This document shows positions 23,770 to 32,420 of a DNA stretch of 39,102 nt, piece by piece; within the stretch, counting starts at the first letter, position 1; each line of letters starts with the position of its first letter. The DNA is from a cf. Phormidesmis sp. LEGE 11477 (lineage in GTDB: Bacteria; Cyanobacteriota; Cyanobacteriia; Phormidesmidales; Phormidesmidaceae). The notes beneath the pieces were generated by a model. The model was given only the letters and a program-made list of their open reading frames with translations. It searched no databases and was not told where the DNA came from. Both the position numbers and the translations under genes were made by a program. The DNA lies in contig NZ_JADEXO010000051.1 in the NCBI RefSeq assembly GCF_015207105.1, forward strand, positions 1 through 39,102, given 5' to 3'.

Positions 23770-24642
23770 ATGAACCGTTCCCTCAAGAGTCCTTCCCCCA
23801 TTGGGCTGCTACTGCTTTCCATCTTGTCCGTCCAATTTGGTTCTGCCCTAGCTAAATCTCTTTTCGATGATCTTGGCCCTTGGGGAGTTGTCTTCCTACG
23901 AGTTGCGTTCTCCGCACTGATTCTCTTCGCGGTTGGTCGGCCTCGGTTCAACGCGACCGTCCGTCAAAATTTCACAGCCATCTTGACCTACGGGATCGTA
24001 CTGACGACGATGAACTCTCTATTTTATGCGGCAATCGATCGCATTCCTTTAGGCATTGCTATCTCCTTGGAGTTTACGGGACCGCTAGGTCTTTCCGTGC
24101 TCAAGTCACAGCGGTGGCTAGATAGCCTTTGGGCAGTACTCGCCCTAGCAGGTATTGTGCTTCTCACTCCGATCACAGGAGCAGCTTTAGACCCGTTAGG
24201 CATGGTCTTTGCCTTAGCAGCCGGACTTTGCTGGGCGATATACATTGTACTGGCAGTCAAGGTAGGAAGTGTTTTGCCCGGCGTAGAAGGTCTGACTTGG
24301 GGATTGTTAGTGGGCACTGTGATGCTGCTGCCCATTGGGGTCATCACGACCGGCAGCGCTTTGCTAAATCCTCGCCTATTGGGACTCGGTGCTGGCGTGG
24401 CCTTGCTCTCTAGTATGCTGCCTTACTCGCTAGAGATGGTGGCACTGCGATCGCTCCCAATCAGAGTATTTGGAGTCATGCTCAGCCTAGAACCGATGGC
24501 GGGAGTTGTGGCCGGTTTCTTGATTTTAGGTGAGACACTCTCGGCGCGATCGCTACTTGCCTGTTTACTGGTCTCAATTGCTGCTGGTGGGGCCGCACAA
24601 TTCCAAAGCGCGCCACCGCCGCCGCTGCCGCCTGCTCAGTAA
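23770..24642 (+). CDS. EamA/RhtA-type metabolite exporter
   Basis: The 290-residue protein consists of two EamA repeats with ten membrane helices in all. RhtA-like signatures are visible: SVQFGSALAKSLFDDLGP near the N-terminus and the second-repeat block MLPYSLEMVALRSLPIRVFG followed by LSLEPMAGVVAGFLILGETL. RhtA of E. coli exports threonine and homoserine; EamA relatives move diverse amino acids and nucleotides, so the substrate is inferred only. It is monocistronic. A Pro-rich tail (APPPPLPP) ends the protein. Confidence 0.87.
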   Translation: MNRSLKSPSPIGLLLLSILSVQFGSALAKSLFDDLGPWGVVFLRVAFSALILFAVGRPRFNATVRQNFTAILTYGIVLTTMNSLFYAAIDRIPLGIAISLEFTGPLGLSVLKSQRWLDSLWAVLALAGIVLLTPITGAALDPLGMVFALAAGLCWAIYIVLAVKVGSVLPGVEGLTWGLLVGTVMLLPIGVITTGSALLNPRLLGLGAGVALLSSMLPYSLEMVALRSLPIRVFGVMLSLEPMAGVVAGFLILGETLSARSLLACLLVSIAAGGAAQFQSAPPPPLPPAQ

Positions 24643-24832
24643 ATCCCACTATAGAAGCCCACCGTAAAAGCTACAGTAGAGCCCAATCGCATCAACCACA
24701 ATTTATTCAAGCAGCCTGGGCAACCTAGACGAGGATCGAGCTTCCTTAGCTACACACCTAGCCAGATCTATACCGAAGATCTCGCCGAATTGTAGCTATC
24801 TACTTTACCCTCAGCTCCTCATTGACGCTGCT

Positions 24833-25543
24833 ATGTCACTACCTGCTCTGCCGCTGCCCGTGTCACCCGAAGCCTTTCGTGACCTCTTTCCCCTATTCAG
24901 CAATGCCAGCCCCGAAACGCTAGAGACCCTCTACAAAGGCGCTACCTTCAACGAGTGTCCGGCAGGTCGTACGGTACTGATGGAAGACTCATGGGGAAAT
25001 GCGGTCTACCTAATCGTTTCAGGCTGGGCGAAAGTTCGCGTTCAATCAGGCAGCGGCTATGTCACGCTCGTGATCTTGGGTAAAGGCGAATACTTTGGCG
25101 AAATGGCTATCCTAAACGAGTCCCCGCGCTCTACCGATGTCGCGGCGCTCTCTCGCGTCGAGCTAGTCAGCATTCCCGCCCAGCTCTTCCTCAAGAGCCT
25201 ATTTCAAGATCCCCAGCTTCACCACCGACTGCTACAAAGTATGGTCGAACGGCTCAAACAAACGCAAAAGCGGTTTCAGCTTCGGCACAAAGCGCCTGGT
25301 ATCAAGATGGTTTTTACCCTGCTAGGATTAGCAGATGCCTATGGAGAGCAGCGGGGGGAGGCGGTCGAGATCTTCAATATTCCTGATGCGGATTTGGCTG
25401 CGATCGCAGACATCAAACAGGCCGAAGTCACCAAAATCATCGGTAAGCTCGTGGCCCGTAACTGGGTTGCGGTCGATAGCGCCCAGAGCGTTATCCGTCT
25501 TTTAGACATCAACAGCCTTAAGAAGCTTTCCCAACTTGGCTAG
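24833..25543 (+). CDS. Crp/Fnr family transcriptional regulator
   Basis: The 236-residue regulator has a cyclic-nucleotide-binding beta roll, SWGNAVYLIVSGWAKVRVQS and then GEYFGEMAILNESPRSTDVA. The Glu and Arg-Ser-Thr of the phosphate-binding cassette look present. A long dimerisation helix and a winged HTH end the protein (IPDADLAAIADIKQAEVTKI). There are no Cys residues for an iron-sulfur cluster, so it is CRP-like rather than FNR-like. Whether it binds cAMP is unknown. A TerB-like gene follows on the same strand after 94 bases and may be a target. Confidence 0.9.
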   Translation: MSLPALPLPVSPEAFRDLFPLFSNASPETLETLYKGATFNECPAGRTVLMEDSWGNAVYLIVSGWAKVRVQSGSGYVTLVILGKGEYFGEMAILNESPRSTDVAALSRVELVSIPAQLFLKSLFQDPQLHHRLLQSMVERLKQTQKRFQLRHKAPGIKMVFTLLGLADAYGEQRGEAVEIFNIPDADLAAIADIKQAEVTKIIGKLVARNWVAVDSAQSVIRLLDINSLKKLSQLG

Positions 25544-25637
25544 ACCATTAAATTTTGTAGGGGAGTTATTCACTTTTTCGCGCTACTTTCTACAGTTGAG
25601 TGAGACCAACTCCAACTCAATCTAGGCGAGGAAGCTC

Positions 25638-26117
25638 ATGAACATCACCCCACCCCCCATCTCTCCTCGTCAGATGAACATGCTGCGAGTTGTTTTATCG
25701 ATGGCATGGTCCGATAGCACCCTAGAGCAAAAAGAAGTAGACGTCATGCTCACCCGCTTTAGCCAGCTATTTGCGACCGACCCCAAGCAGCAAGACTATC
25801 TACAAACCCAGCTCAAAGACTACTTTGTTCAAGATGTTCCACTCGAAGAAGCAGTGGCCAAACTCACCACCGATGAAGAAAAAGAAGTCGCGCTGCGGCT
25901 TTCCTACGAGGTCATCTACGCCAGCGCTCGCACCCCTAACGAGGACTATGTGAACGAAGAAGAGAGCGCCGCCTACAACCAGCTAGTCCAGCTACTAAAT
26001 CTGCCTGATTCTGTTGTCAAAAGAGCTGAAGAAGCCGCTGACGCAACCCTCAACCAAGACGGCAAAAACGTCATCGATATGCTCGCCTTTCGTCTTCGAG
26101 AGCAGCTAGCTCCATAG
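25638..26117 (+). CDS. TerB family (tellurite-resistance-like) protein
   Basis: The 159-residue, all-helical acidic protein has the TerB fold layout: MLRVVLSMAWSDSTLEQKEV, then a middle of acidic helices and the conserved second half YEVIYASARTPNEDYVNEEE followed by YNQLVQLLNLP. TerB-domain proteins bind metals through acidic clusters and are widespread stress proteins; most do not confer tellurite resistance. The start ATG at 25638 follows GAGGAAGC (a good Shine-Dalgarno). It is downstream of the Crp/Fnr gene and convergent with nadA, 19 bases from its stop codon. Confidence 0.85.
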   Translation: MNITPPPISPRQMNMLRVVLSMAWSDSTLEQKEVDVMLTRFSQLFATDPKQQDYLQTQLKDYFVQDVPLEEAVAKLTTDEEKEVALRLSYEVIYASARTPNEDYVNEEESAAYNQLVQLLNLPDSVVKRAEEAADATLNQDGKNVIDMLAFRLREQLAP

Positions 26118-26136
26118 AATTTGCACCTACAAAGAA

Positions 26137-27102
26137 CTAGCGACTCATCTCTAACATCCGCACTATCGGCGCTAGCGCATCGGCTTGAATTTCCTGAGGA
26201 ATCGTAACCTCAGGGGTCTTGTGCTTCATCGCTAGATACAGCTTCTCTAATGTATTTAGCCGCATGTACGGACATTCATTGCAGGCGCAGTTTGCTTCAG
26301 GCGGTGCAGGAATAAAGTGCTTTCTCGGCACCTGCTTTTCCATCTGGTGAATAATTCCTGGCTCAGTCGCTACGATAAATTGCTCATTCTCACTTTGTTG
26401 GACATAGCCTAGCAGTGCTGTCGTAGAACCAATGAAACTAGCGTGCCTTAGCACTGTTTGCTCACACTCAGGGTGAGCGATAATCTCTGCATCGGGATGC
26501 GCCATTCTTAGCTGTAGCATTTTCTTTTCAGAAAACGTCTCATGCACAATGCAGCTTCCCTGCCAAAGCACCATATCGCGCCCTGTTTGCTCCATCACAT
26601 ATCGGCCTAAGTTCCGGTCAGGCGCAAAGATAATCTTTTGCTCGGCAGGCAGTTGATTCACTAGCTTCACTGCGTTAGAGCTTGTACAGATAAGATCGCT
26701 CATCGCCTTGATTTCAGCGGTGCAGTTGATATAAGAAATCACCAGATGATCGGGATGAGCCTGCTTGAACCTAGCAAACTCATCTGGTGGACAGCTATCT
26801 GCTAGCGAACAACCTGCGTCTAGATCCGGCAGCAAAACCAGCTTATCTGGATTCAGAATTTTGGCAGTTTCAGCCATAAAGTGAACCCCAGCAAACACAA
26901 TTACGTCCGCCTCGGTACTCGCAGCCTGTTGAGAAAGACCTAACGAATCCCCAATATAGTCAGCCATATCCTGAATATCTGGCTCTTGATAATAGTGAGC
27001 CAAAACAACCGCGTTCAGGTCTTTCTTAAGCTGTTCAATCGCTCCAAAAAGATCCTTTGGCAACGCCGTTTGAACCGGGGAGACGCTAGCAGTAGCAAAC
27101 AC
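26137..27102 (-). CDS. nadA: Quinolinate synthase A
   Basis: The 321-residue enzyme condenses iminoaspartate with dihydroxyacetone phosphate to quinolinate in de novo NAD synthesis. The three cluster-binding cysteine regions are present: [23 protein letters not shown] and CACNECPYM. The domain motifs [20 protein letters not shown] and [14 protein letters not shown] also match. The start is GTG at 27102 preceded by AGAGGAAA, a good ribosome-binding site. It is monocistronic; a TATAAT-like -10 on the minus strand lies about 60 bases upstream. Length fits the family. Confidence 0.96.
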   Translation of the reverse strand: MFATASVSPVQTALPKDLFGAIEQLKKDLNAVVLAHYYQEPDIQDMADYIGDSLGLSQQAASTEADVIVFAGVHFMAETAKILNPDKLVLLPDLDAGCSLADSCPPDEFARFKQAHPDHLVISYINCTAEIKAMSDLICTSSNAVKLVNQLPAEQKIIFAPDRNLGRYVMEQTGRDMVLWQGSCIVHETFSEKKMLQLRMAHPDAEIIAHPECEQTVLRHASFIGSTTALLGYVQQSENEQFIVATEPGIIHQMEKQVPRKHFIPAPPEANCACNECPYMRLNTLEKLYLAMKHKTPEVTIPQEIQADALAPIVRMLEMSR

Positions 27103-27158
27103 AGAATTTCCTCTCTAAAATGCCAGAAATAATTAAGACTACCAATTGACGAGTTTTA

Positions 27159-27164
27159 ATTATA
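27159..27164 (-). promoter_or_regulatory. Candidate -10 element for nadA
   Basis: On the minus strand TATAAT lies at 27164-27159, about 57 bases before the GTG start of nadA. No good -35 hexamer is found 16-18 bases upstream, so the call is tentative. Confidence 0.3.
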
Positions 27165-27283
27165 GTCACATTTACCAAAACTGGCTAGATGATTTCCTCC
27201 GCTTCAAACGCTGGCCATATGAGTTGGGTACATAGGTTGGGTGCGTTCTTACTTCAAACGCTTAGTACTATCACGCTATCCAA

Positions 27284-27321
27284 CTACGACATATCAGCTA
27301 CGACATATCAGCTACGACATA
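27284..27321. repeat. 14-bp tandem repeat (2.7 copies) over the HAD gene stop codon
   Basis: CTACGACATATCAG occurs at 27284-27297 and 27298-27311, followed by CTACGACATA at 27312-27321. The stop codon of the HAD-like gene (minus strand, 27312-27314) is part of the third copy, so the repeat includes its last codons. The rest of the spacer shows nothing further. Confidence 0.6.
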
Positions 27322-28124
27322 GAGCCGGTAGATTCAATTGCCGCTATCCAGCTATCGACTGACCCAGAAACTGGCGGCTTGTCCCAAAATGCGATCTCAC
27401 CTTCGGTAGCTGCTGCTATTCGCAATTCGTCTAGCACCGAATGATTCATGCTTACTCCTACAACCGCGAGCGAGCGAGCTAGGGATGAATCTATAGACGA
27501 ATATGCGCCCAGCAGAATTTTGACTGCCGCTGTCAGGCTTGCATCCGCGCCAACCAGTTCAGAAAAGCGATTTTCTTCAGCGGTTCGCCAAATCACCTTG
27601 AATCCTACTGCTTCAGCTGCTTGTTGCAACACGGCAGGCTCTACTGCTCTTGGGGTCATAAACGGCTCACTAAATTCTCGCGCCTTAGCCTGGTGCGCCG
27701 CCGCTTCACTCAGGCCAATCAAGCGCTGTAGCTGAGGAATAGTAAAGTCACCGAAGCCCTTTAGCGGATGCGAAATCATGTTAGCGACGACTCGTAACCC
27801 GGCTCTCGCCTGCACATAAGGACATCCCAACTGCCTGACAAAATAGGTGCCCTCGCGATCGCCCAAAGGCAATTCAAATGGATTTTGATCAATCGGCGTA
27901 AAGATAGCGCTGCCGCTTTCGACAATAAAAGGCGCGCTGATATCTAGCGTTTGGAGAATGGGTTCTAACTGAGCGCGATCGCCTGCCGAAAACAAAGCAA
28001 CCGATGTACCGTCATCTTTCAGCTGTGCTAGCACCGATTTCAGCTTTAGAATGGTTTCTGGCAATTCTAGCCAAAGCTTACCAACAGCGTCGTCACAATC
28101 GATCAATACAACTCGTTTAGCCAT
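27312..28124 (-). CDS. HAD superfamily, mannosyl-3-phosphoglycerate phosphatase-like, with degenerate active site
   Basis: This encodes 270 residues from the ATG at 28124; a GTG at 28133 is the alternative. The fold matches the MPGP/Cof-type HAD family: VVLIDCDDAVGKL at the start, LFSAGDRAQLEPIL (motif II), and a cap with PLGDREGTYFVRQL. Several HAD residues are altered. Motif I is DCDDA rather than DxDGT, and motif IV reads VVGVSMNHSVL where GDSxND is expected, so the magnesium-binding aspartates are gone. Either it is an inactive relative or it has moved to a non-phosphatase role. Its last codons lie in a 14-bp tandem repeat. It is divergent from the metallophosphoesterase gene. Confidence 0.75.
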   Translation of the reverse strand: MAKRVVLIDCDDAVGKLWLELPETILKLKSVLAQLKDDGTSVALFSAGDRAQLEPILQTLDISAPFIVESGSAIFTPIDQNPFELPLGDREGTYFVRQLGCPYVQARAGLRVVANMISHPLKGFGDFTIPQLQRLIGLSEAAAHQAKAREFSEPFMTPRAVEPAVLQQAAEAVGFKVIWRTAEENRFSELVGADASLTAAVKILLGAYSSIDSSLARSLAVVGVSMNHSVLDELRIAAATEGEIAFWDKPPVSGSVDSWIAAIESTGSMS

Positions 28125-28133
28125 AGCGCTCAC

Positions 28134-28392
28134 GCCAAACTTTCACAACATTTACTCATTAAAGCAGTCTAGCTAGTCCAAACACCGGCTAGTCCAAACA
28201 GATTTATAGACCTTTGAGATATGCTGAAGAAAGTGTTTATCGACCCTTCTGACTGTCCCGCATTGACCAGACCGCTTTAATCGGCTTTTGAAGTTGATTG
28301 GCTTTTGAAGCAGCAGCGAAACTGGCAGTGCCAAAACGGTCTTCTCTAGTCCTGCAAAAGTCCTGTAGAAGGTTCATTCGAAAAGGTTCATC
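28134..28392. repeat. Spacer made of successive short direct duplications
   Basis: Within this divergent spacer are four adjacent or near-adjacent duplications: GCTAGTCCAAACA at 28172 and 28188 (16-bp period), GGCTTTTGAAG at 28283 and 28300 (17-bp period), AGTCCTG at 28348 and 28359 (11-bp period), and AAGGTTCAT at 28369 and 28383 (14-bp period, the last running up to the GTG start). No gene is present. Confidence 0.6.
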
Positions 28393-29346
28393 GTGCCTCA
28401 GTCAGTCATTAAGATAGCCGTCGTCGGAGATATTCATGATCTGTGGGAGTTAGAAGACAACGCAGCCCTCAACCACTTAGATGTCGATCTAGCCCTGTTT
28501 GTCGGTGACTATGGCAATGAAGCGGTCGAAGTGGTTCGCCGCATTGCCGCCGTCGATGTGCCCAAAGCCGCTGTTATGGGTAACCATGATGCCTATTACT
28601 CAGCAAGCAAGAAAGGGATCAAAAACTGCCCCTATGACCGGGAAAAAGAAGACTGGGTGCAGCTTCAAATGGACCTACTAGGAGAAGCTCATATCGGCTT
28701 TGGCAAACGTGAATTTCCTCAGTTTGGGCTGACGGTAGTAGGTGGCAGACCCTTTAGCTGGGGTGGGTCGAAGTGGCGCTATCGCAAATTTTATCGCGAC
28801 AGATTCGATGTTGGCAGCTTCAATGAATCTCTCGATCTAATTCTGGCTGCTGCCGATGAAGCTGAACACAGCACTATTATCTTCGTGGGACACGTCGGCC
28901 CCTATGGCCTAGGCGACCAGCCAGAAGATCCCTGCGGAAAAGACTGGGGCAAAAACGGCGGCGGTGGTGACTACGGCGATCCTGACTTTGCCGATGCGAT
29001 CGCCTTGACCCAAGAGTCTGGCAAGCGAGTACCTCTAGTTGCCTTCGGCCACATGCACCACCATCTGAAAAATTCAGCGCAGCTTCGCACCAGAGTAACT
29101 AGCGATGCCAAAGGCACCATCTACTTCAACGCTGCTAACGTCCCTCGCATCGAAGTAACGCCCGCAGGCAATCAGCGCAGCTTTTCCTTAGTCACTCTCA
29201 ACCGGGGAACCGTTGAAGCTATTGAGCTTGTTTGGATCGATTCAGACTTCAGGAGAGTTTCGCAAGAGCAGCTATATGTGAGAACGCCCTCCGCATCAGC
29301 GACACCAGCATCGCTTTCCTCAAGCCATACGACCGCCAGCGTGTAG
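28393..29346 (+). CDS. Metallophosphoesterase, TIGR04168 family
   Basis: The protein has 317 residues. All five metal motifs of calcineurin-like phosphoesterases are visible: VVGDIHD, FVGDYGNEA, VMGNHDAYY, IIFVGHVGP and AFGHMHHHL. The insert with NGGGGDYGDPDFADAIALT is typical of the cyanobacterial/plant TIGR04168 subgroup. It is a predicted dinuclear metal hydrolase; the physiological substrate is unknown. The start is GTG at 28393, with AAGG in a duplicated sequence just upstream. No partner gene is adjacent; a tRNA-Ser follows 100 bases later. Confidence 0.9.
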   Translation: MPQSVIKIAVVGDIHDLWELEDNAALNHLDVDLALFVGDYGNEAVEVVRRIAAVDVPKAAVMGNHDAYYSASKKGIKNCPYDREKEDWVQLQMDLLGEAHIGFGKREFPQFGLTVVGGRPFSWGGSKWRYRKFYRDRFDVGSFNESLDLILAAADEAEHSTIIFVGHVGPYGLGDQPEDPCGKDWGKNGGGGDYGDPDFADAIALTQESGKRVPLVAFGHMHHHLKNSAQLRTRVTSDAKGTIYFNAANVPRIEVTPAGNQRSFSLVTLNRGTVEAIELVWIDSDFRRVSQEQLYVRTPSASATPASLSSSHTTASV

Positions 29347-29450
29347 ACGGATGAAAACAAACAAGCTAATATAGCCAAGCTCTTCGGAGTATGCAAGCAA
29401 CAACTGCCAACGTATACTTAGAGGCAAGATGCATATCTAGCGACACACCC

Positions 29451-29535
<85 letters not shown>

Positions 29536-29607
29536 TTGATTCAAAACTCGCGATTCAGCGACCAAACTGAGTCAGCTACTAAACTATGTGCGCGGGCCCA
29601 ATATTCA

Positions 29608-30345
29608 GTGAAAATATCCGTCTATCACACCCCTGAGGAAGTCCCCGCTGGCTCCCTGCCCGACTGCGCGATCGCAATCGATGTGCTCCGAGCAACTACC
29701 ACCATGGCCGCCGCCTTTCATGCGGGTGCCGAAGCTATTCAGGTCTTCAGCGAGCTAGACAAACTACTAGCAGACAGTGAGAGCTGGCCTGCCCAAAGCC
29801 GAATTAGAGCAGGTGAGCGCGGCGGCCAAAAAGTCGAAGGGTTCGACTTAGGCAATTCTCCTTTAGACCACTCCCCCGAGCAAACCAAGGGCAAGCGCCT
29901 GTTCATGAGCACCACCAACGGTACCCGCTGCCTACAGCGAATTCAAGAAGCGCCGATAGTGCTCACCGCTGCCCTCACGACCCGTCAGTCTGTAGTTGAC
30001 TATCTACTATCAAACCAGCCCGATACCGTTTGGTTAGTCGGCTCTGGCTGGGAAGGCGAATACTCCCTTGAAGATACCGTCTGCGCCGGAGCCATCATTC
30101 AAAGAGGTCTTGAGCAAGCCGGTCTCGATCTAGCGACCACCATCGGCAATGACTCCGCTCTAGCAGCAGTAAGTCTCTACTGCCAGTGGCAAACAGAGCT
30201 GGGTAAGCTTTTATATCACGCTAGCCATGGACAACGACTTCTAAGCAAGAACAACACCGCCGATCTTGACTACTGCGCTCAATTAGACATTCTAGACATT
30301 GTTCCGATTCAGCAAAGCCCAGGCGTTCTAGTTTGGAAGCAGTGA
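29608..30345 (+). CDS. comB: 2-phosphosulfolactate phosphatase family protein (ComB)
   Basis: This encodes 245 residues from the GTG at 29608 ([12 protein letters not shown]). The upstream extension of the frame runs back through the tRNA and is discounted. Family motifs are [47 protein letters not shown] and [20 protein letters not shown]. ComB hydrolyses 2-phosphosulfolactate in coenzyme M synthesis in methanogens; cyanobacterial homologues are common but their role without CoM is unclear. It follows tRNA-Ser by 72 bases and is convergent with bvdR. Confidence 0.9.
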   Translation: MKISVYHTPEEVPAGSLPDCAIAIDVLRATTTMAAAFHAGAEAIQVFSELDKLLADSESWPAQSRIRAGERGGQKVEGFDLGNSPLDHSPEQTKGKRLFMSTTNGTRCLQRIQEAPIVLTAALTTRQSVVDYLLSNQPDTVWLVGSGWEGEYSLEDTVCAGAIIQRGLEQAGLDLATTIGNDSALAAVSLYCQWQTELGKLLYHASHGQRLLSKNNTADLDYCAQLDILDIVPIQQSPGVLVWKQ

Positions 30346-30377
30346 TCGCTGAAAGCTGGTGCGGCCTTTTGAAGGTC

Positions 30378-31382
30378 TCAAGCAACGACCACGGCAACCC
30401 CAGTATCAGACGCTCGCCGTAGAGCATCCCCCACCCTTAATGCATAGACGCTCTCAGCCGCGCTCACATATAGAGGGATGCCTGCGGTCAAATTGTCCAA
30501 TATTCCCTGTGTGTCTTTTACAAACAGACCGCGACGAGGCTTGATAGCAATCACGTTTGTCCCTTCAGCCGTCGTGATTGTCCCTTCGTTCCGATCGAAA
30601 AATAGCTTGCCTTGGTCACCTTGTACTTCAATCTCTCGGTGATACACCATCAGTCCTTCACCTTTTCCATAGACTAGCTCTGCAATCAGCCCAGACTCAA
30701 ACTGCAGCCGACCAGAGCTCAAAATCTGCTTAAAATAAGCATCTCCTTCATCTTCTAAGATTCGGGTCTGACAGGTCACCTCGTTAACTCTACCGAACAA
30801 ATTAGTCAACCGATGCACTCGTGAAAGCGCGCCGCAAAAGGGAAAGCCGAAAAGCGCTTTTTGGTAGGTCCACTTCTTAGGTGCAGGCGTTTGGGGATTG
30901 ACCGTGCGGTAACCGACATAGCTGGGTTTACCAACTTTAGAAAGATGCGATCGCATAGCCAGATGTAGCCCGCCGAGCAGCTCAATATGCTCTACATGCA
31001 ATAGTAGCTGCCGCTGCGCTGCTAACTCGACCAACCGATCTGCCTGCTGTACATCAAAAGACAAAGGATATTCCACTACAACGTGCTTACCTGCCGCTAG
31101 CGCTGCCTCAGCCACTTCGCCATGCAGTGAACTCACCGTGCAGACTATAACCAAGTCAATAGACTCATCAACAATCAGCTGCTGCCAGTGTGCTATCCCT
31201 TTCACGCCATACCGATTGGCAAACTCGGTAATCCGCTCAGCGCCATTTCGCTCAGCGTCATGTACAGAAATGCCGCCCCCAGCAATGCCGATTAGACACG
31301 AGCGTTCATCTGCCAATAACGCCTTTGCTCTCGCATGAGCAGCATAGCCTGTCCCTACCAATCCAACTCGAATAACTGCCAT
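30378..31382 (-). CDS. bvdR: Biliverdin reductase (Gfo/Idh/MocA fold)
   Basis: This encodes 334 residues from the ATG at 31382; a GTG-extended start at 31409 is rejected. The N-terminal Rossmann domain is VIRVGLVGTGYAAHARAK. The conserved block KHVVVEYPLSFD comes next, then HVEHIELLGGLHLAMRSHL, and TPAPKKWTYQK with FGFPFCGALSRVHRL. These match the cyanobacterial BvdR family as I remember the Synechocystis protein. BvdR reduces biliverdin to bilirubin with NADPH and affects phycobilisome assembly. It is monocistronic and convergent with comB, 32 bases away. Confidence 0.85.
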   Translation of the reverse strand: MAVIRVGLVGTGYAAHARAKALLADERSCLIGIAGGGISVHDAERNGAERITEFANRYGVKGIAHWQQLIVDESIDLVIVCTVSSLHGEVAEAALAAGKHVVVEYPLSFDVQQADRLVELAAQRQLLLHVEHIELLGGLHLAMRSHLSKVGKPSYVGYRTVNPQTPAPKKWTYQKALFGFPFCGALSRVHRLTNLFGRVNEVTCQTRILEDEGDAYFKQILSSGRLQFESGLIAELVYGKGEGLMVYHREIEVQGDQGKLFFDRNEGTITTAEGTNVIAIKPRRGLFVKDTQGILDNLTAGIPLYVSAAESVYALRVGDALRRASDTGVAVVVA

Positions 31383-31409
31383 ACAAGTCCAAGCCAATAG
31401 ATCACCCAC

Positions 31410-31923
31410 GCATCCAAATCAACCATTCCCCAACCAACTTCGATAAAAGTCCCACTCGCTTCACAACTAACCCCCTGGAAACAGCCGAGCATCAAACCGT
31501 GCCTTTAAAGCATGCACATCTAGTTAGAAAATAATCTCAATAAAGGTTCCTCTAAAGAGTCACTAACTATTAGTAAATAGCCACATAAGTAAAGTTTATA
31601 AAAAAAAGAATACTGATAAAATAAACACCCACAAAACCGTATGTAGCTATTTACCTAAATTAGGCAGAAATGGTCTCAGATGCCTTAAATAATTGCATTA
31701 CGGGGTATGTTCTCACTGTCGCAATAGACACCAACCATAAGTAAAACCAGACTCTTCTTCAGACTTAGATTACGAATACCATTCAACCATCCGTCGTGGG
31801 ATAGTTACAGCTCAGTAGTTTTCTCGTAGTATCGAAATGTGCTGCTAATAGACTTTCTTTATCTGGTCTCTTTGACTTGATAAAGGTTTTTTTAACAGCA
31901 AGACAAACTAAGAGGATATCCGC
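31410..31923. other. 514-base spacer between bvdR and the ferredoxin gene
   Basis: This divergent spacer is AT-rich in its middle and holds no ORF of note. An inverted repeat TAGTTAG...CTAACTA brackets 31521-31572 with a small internal CTCTTTAGAG-like hairpin. A TTGACT hexamer at 31872 lacks a matching -10. The long leader may hold the ferredoxin promoter, but I cannot place it. Confidence 0.4.
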
Positions 31924-32223
31924 ATGGCCAGCTACAAAGTCACTTTAGTCAACGAAGCAGAAAACCTGAATACCACTATTGAAGTGGCAGAAGACGAGTA
32001 CATTCTAGACGCTGCAGAAGAGCAAGGCATTGATTTGCCCTATTCTTGTCGTGCCGGCGCATGCTCTACCTGTGCTGGTAAGCTCACAGAAGGAACTGTA
32101 GACCAGTCCGATCAGTCCTTTCTAGATGACGATCAGATCGAAGCAGGCTATGTACTTACCTGCGTTGCCTATCCGACCTCTGACTGCACAGTTATGACTC
32201 ACCAAGAAGAAGAACTCTACTAG
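31924..32223 (+). CDS. petF: [2Fe-2S] plant-type ferredoxin I
   Basis: The 99-residue protein is the photosynthetic ferredoxin. The cluster ligands are Cys42, Cys47 and Cys50 in [15 protein letters not shown] and Cys80 in LTCVAYP. The acidic C-terminus (EEELY) and the [10 protein letters not shown] lead-in are typical. It accepts electrons from photosystem I and passes them to FNR and other reductases. AGAGG lies about 9 bases before the ATG. An intrinsic terminator follows immediately, so it is a single-gene unit. Confidence 0.96.
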   Translation: MASYKVTLVNEAENLNTTIEVAEDEYILDAAEEQGIDLPYSCRAGACSTCAGKLTEGTVDQSDQSFLDDDQIEAGYVLTCVAYPTSDCTVMTHQEEELY

Positions 32224-32249
32224 AAGCGTTTAATTCAGCTATAGAAGAG

Positions 32250-32283
32250 AGCCTCAGACCCAATACGGTACTGAGGCTTTTTT
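32250..32283 (+). terminator. Rho-independent terminator of the ferredoxin gene
   Basis: AGCCTCAG (32250-32257) pairs with CTGAGGCT (32271-32278), with a 13-base loop and six T residues at 32278-32283. It lies 27 bases past the ferredoxin stop codon. Confidence 0.9.
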
Positions 32284-32420
32284 GGATTGCGGAGTACCAG
32301 AAACCCTATGAGGAACATATGAAGTCTTAGGTTCCATCAGGGCACATTGATATTAGCTTGATAGCATTAACGAGAACAAAACAGTCAGTCTACAAGTTAA
32401 AACGAGAGGACTCTTCAGAA

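Noticed and set aside
31872-31877. TTGACT as -35 for the ferredoxin gene
   Set aside because: No -10-like hexamer lies at 16-18 bases. The nearest AT-rich hexamer is at the wrong spacing.
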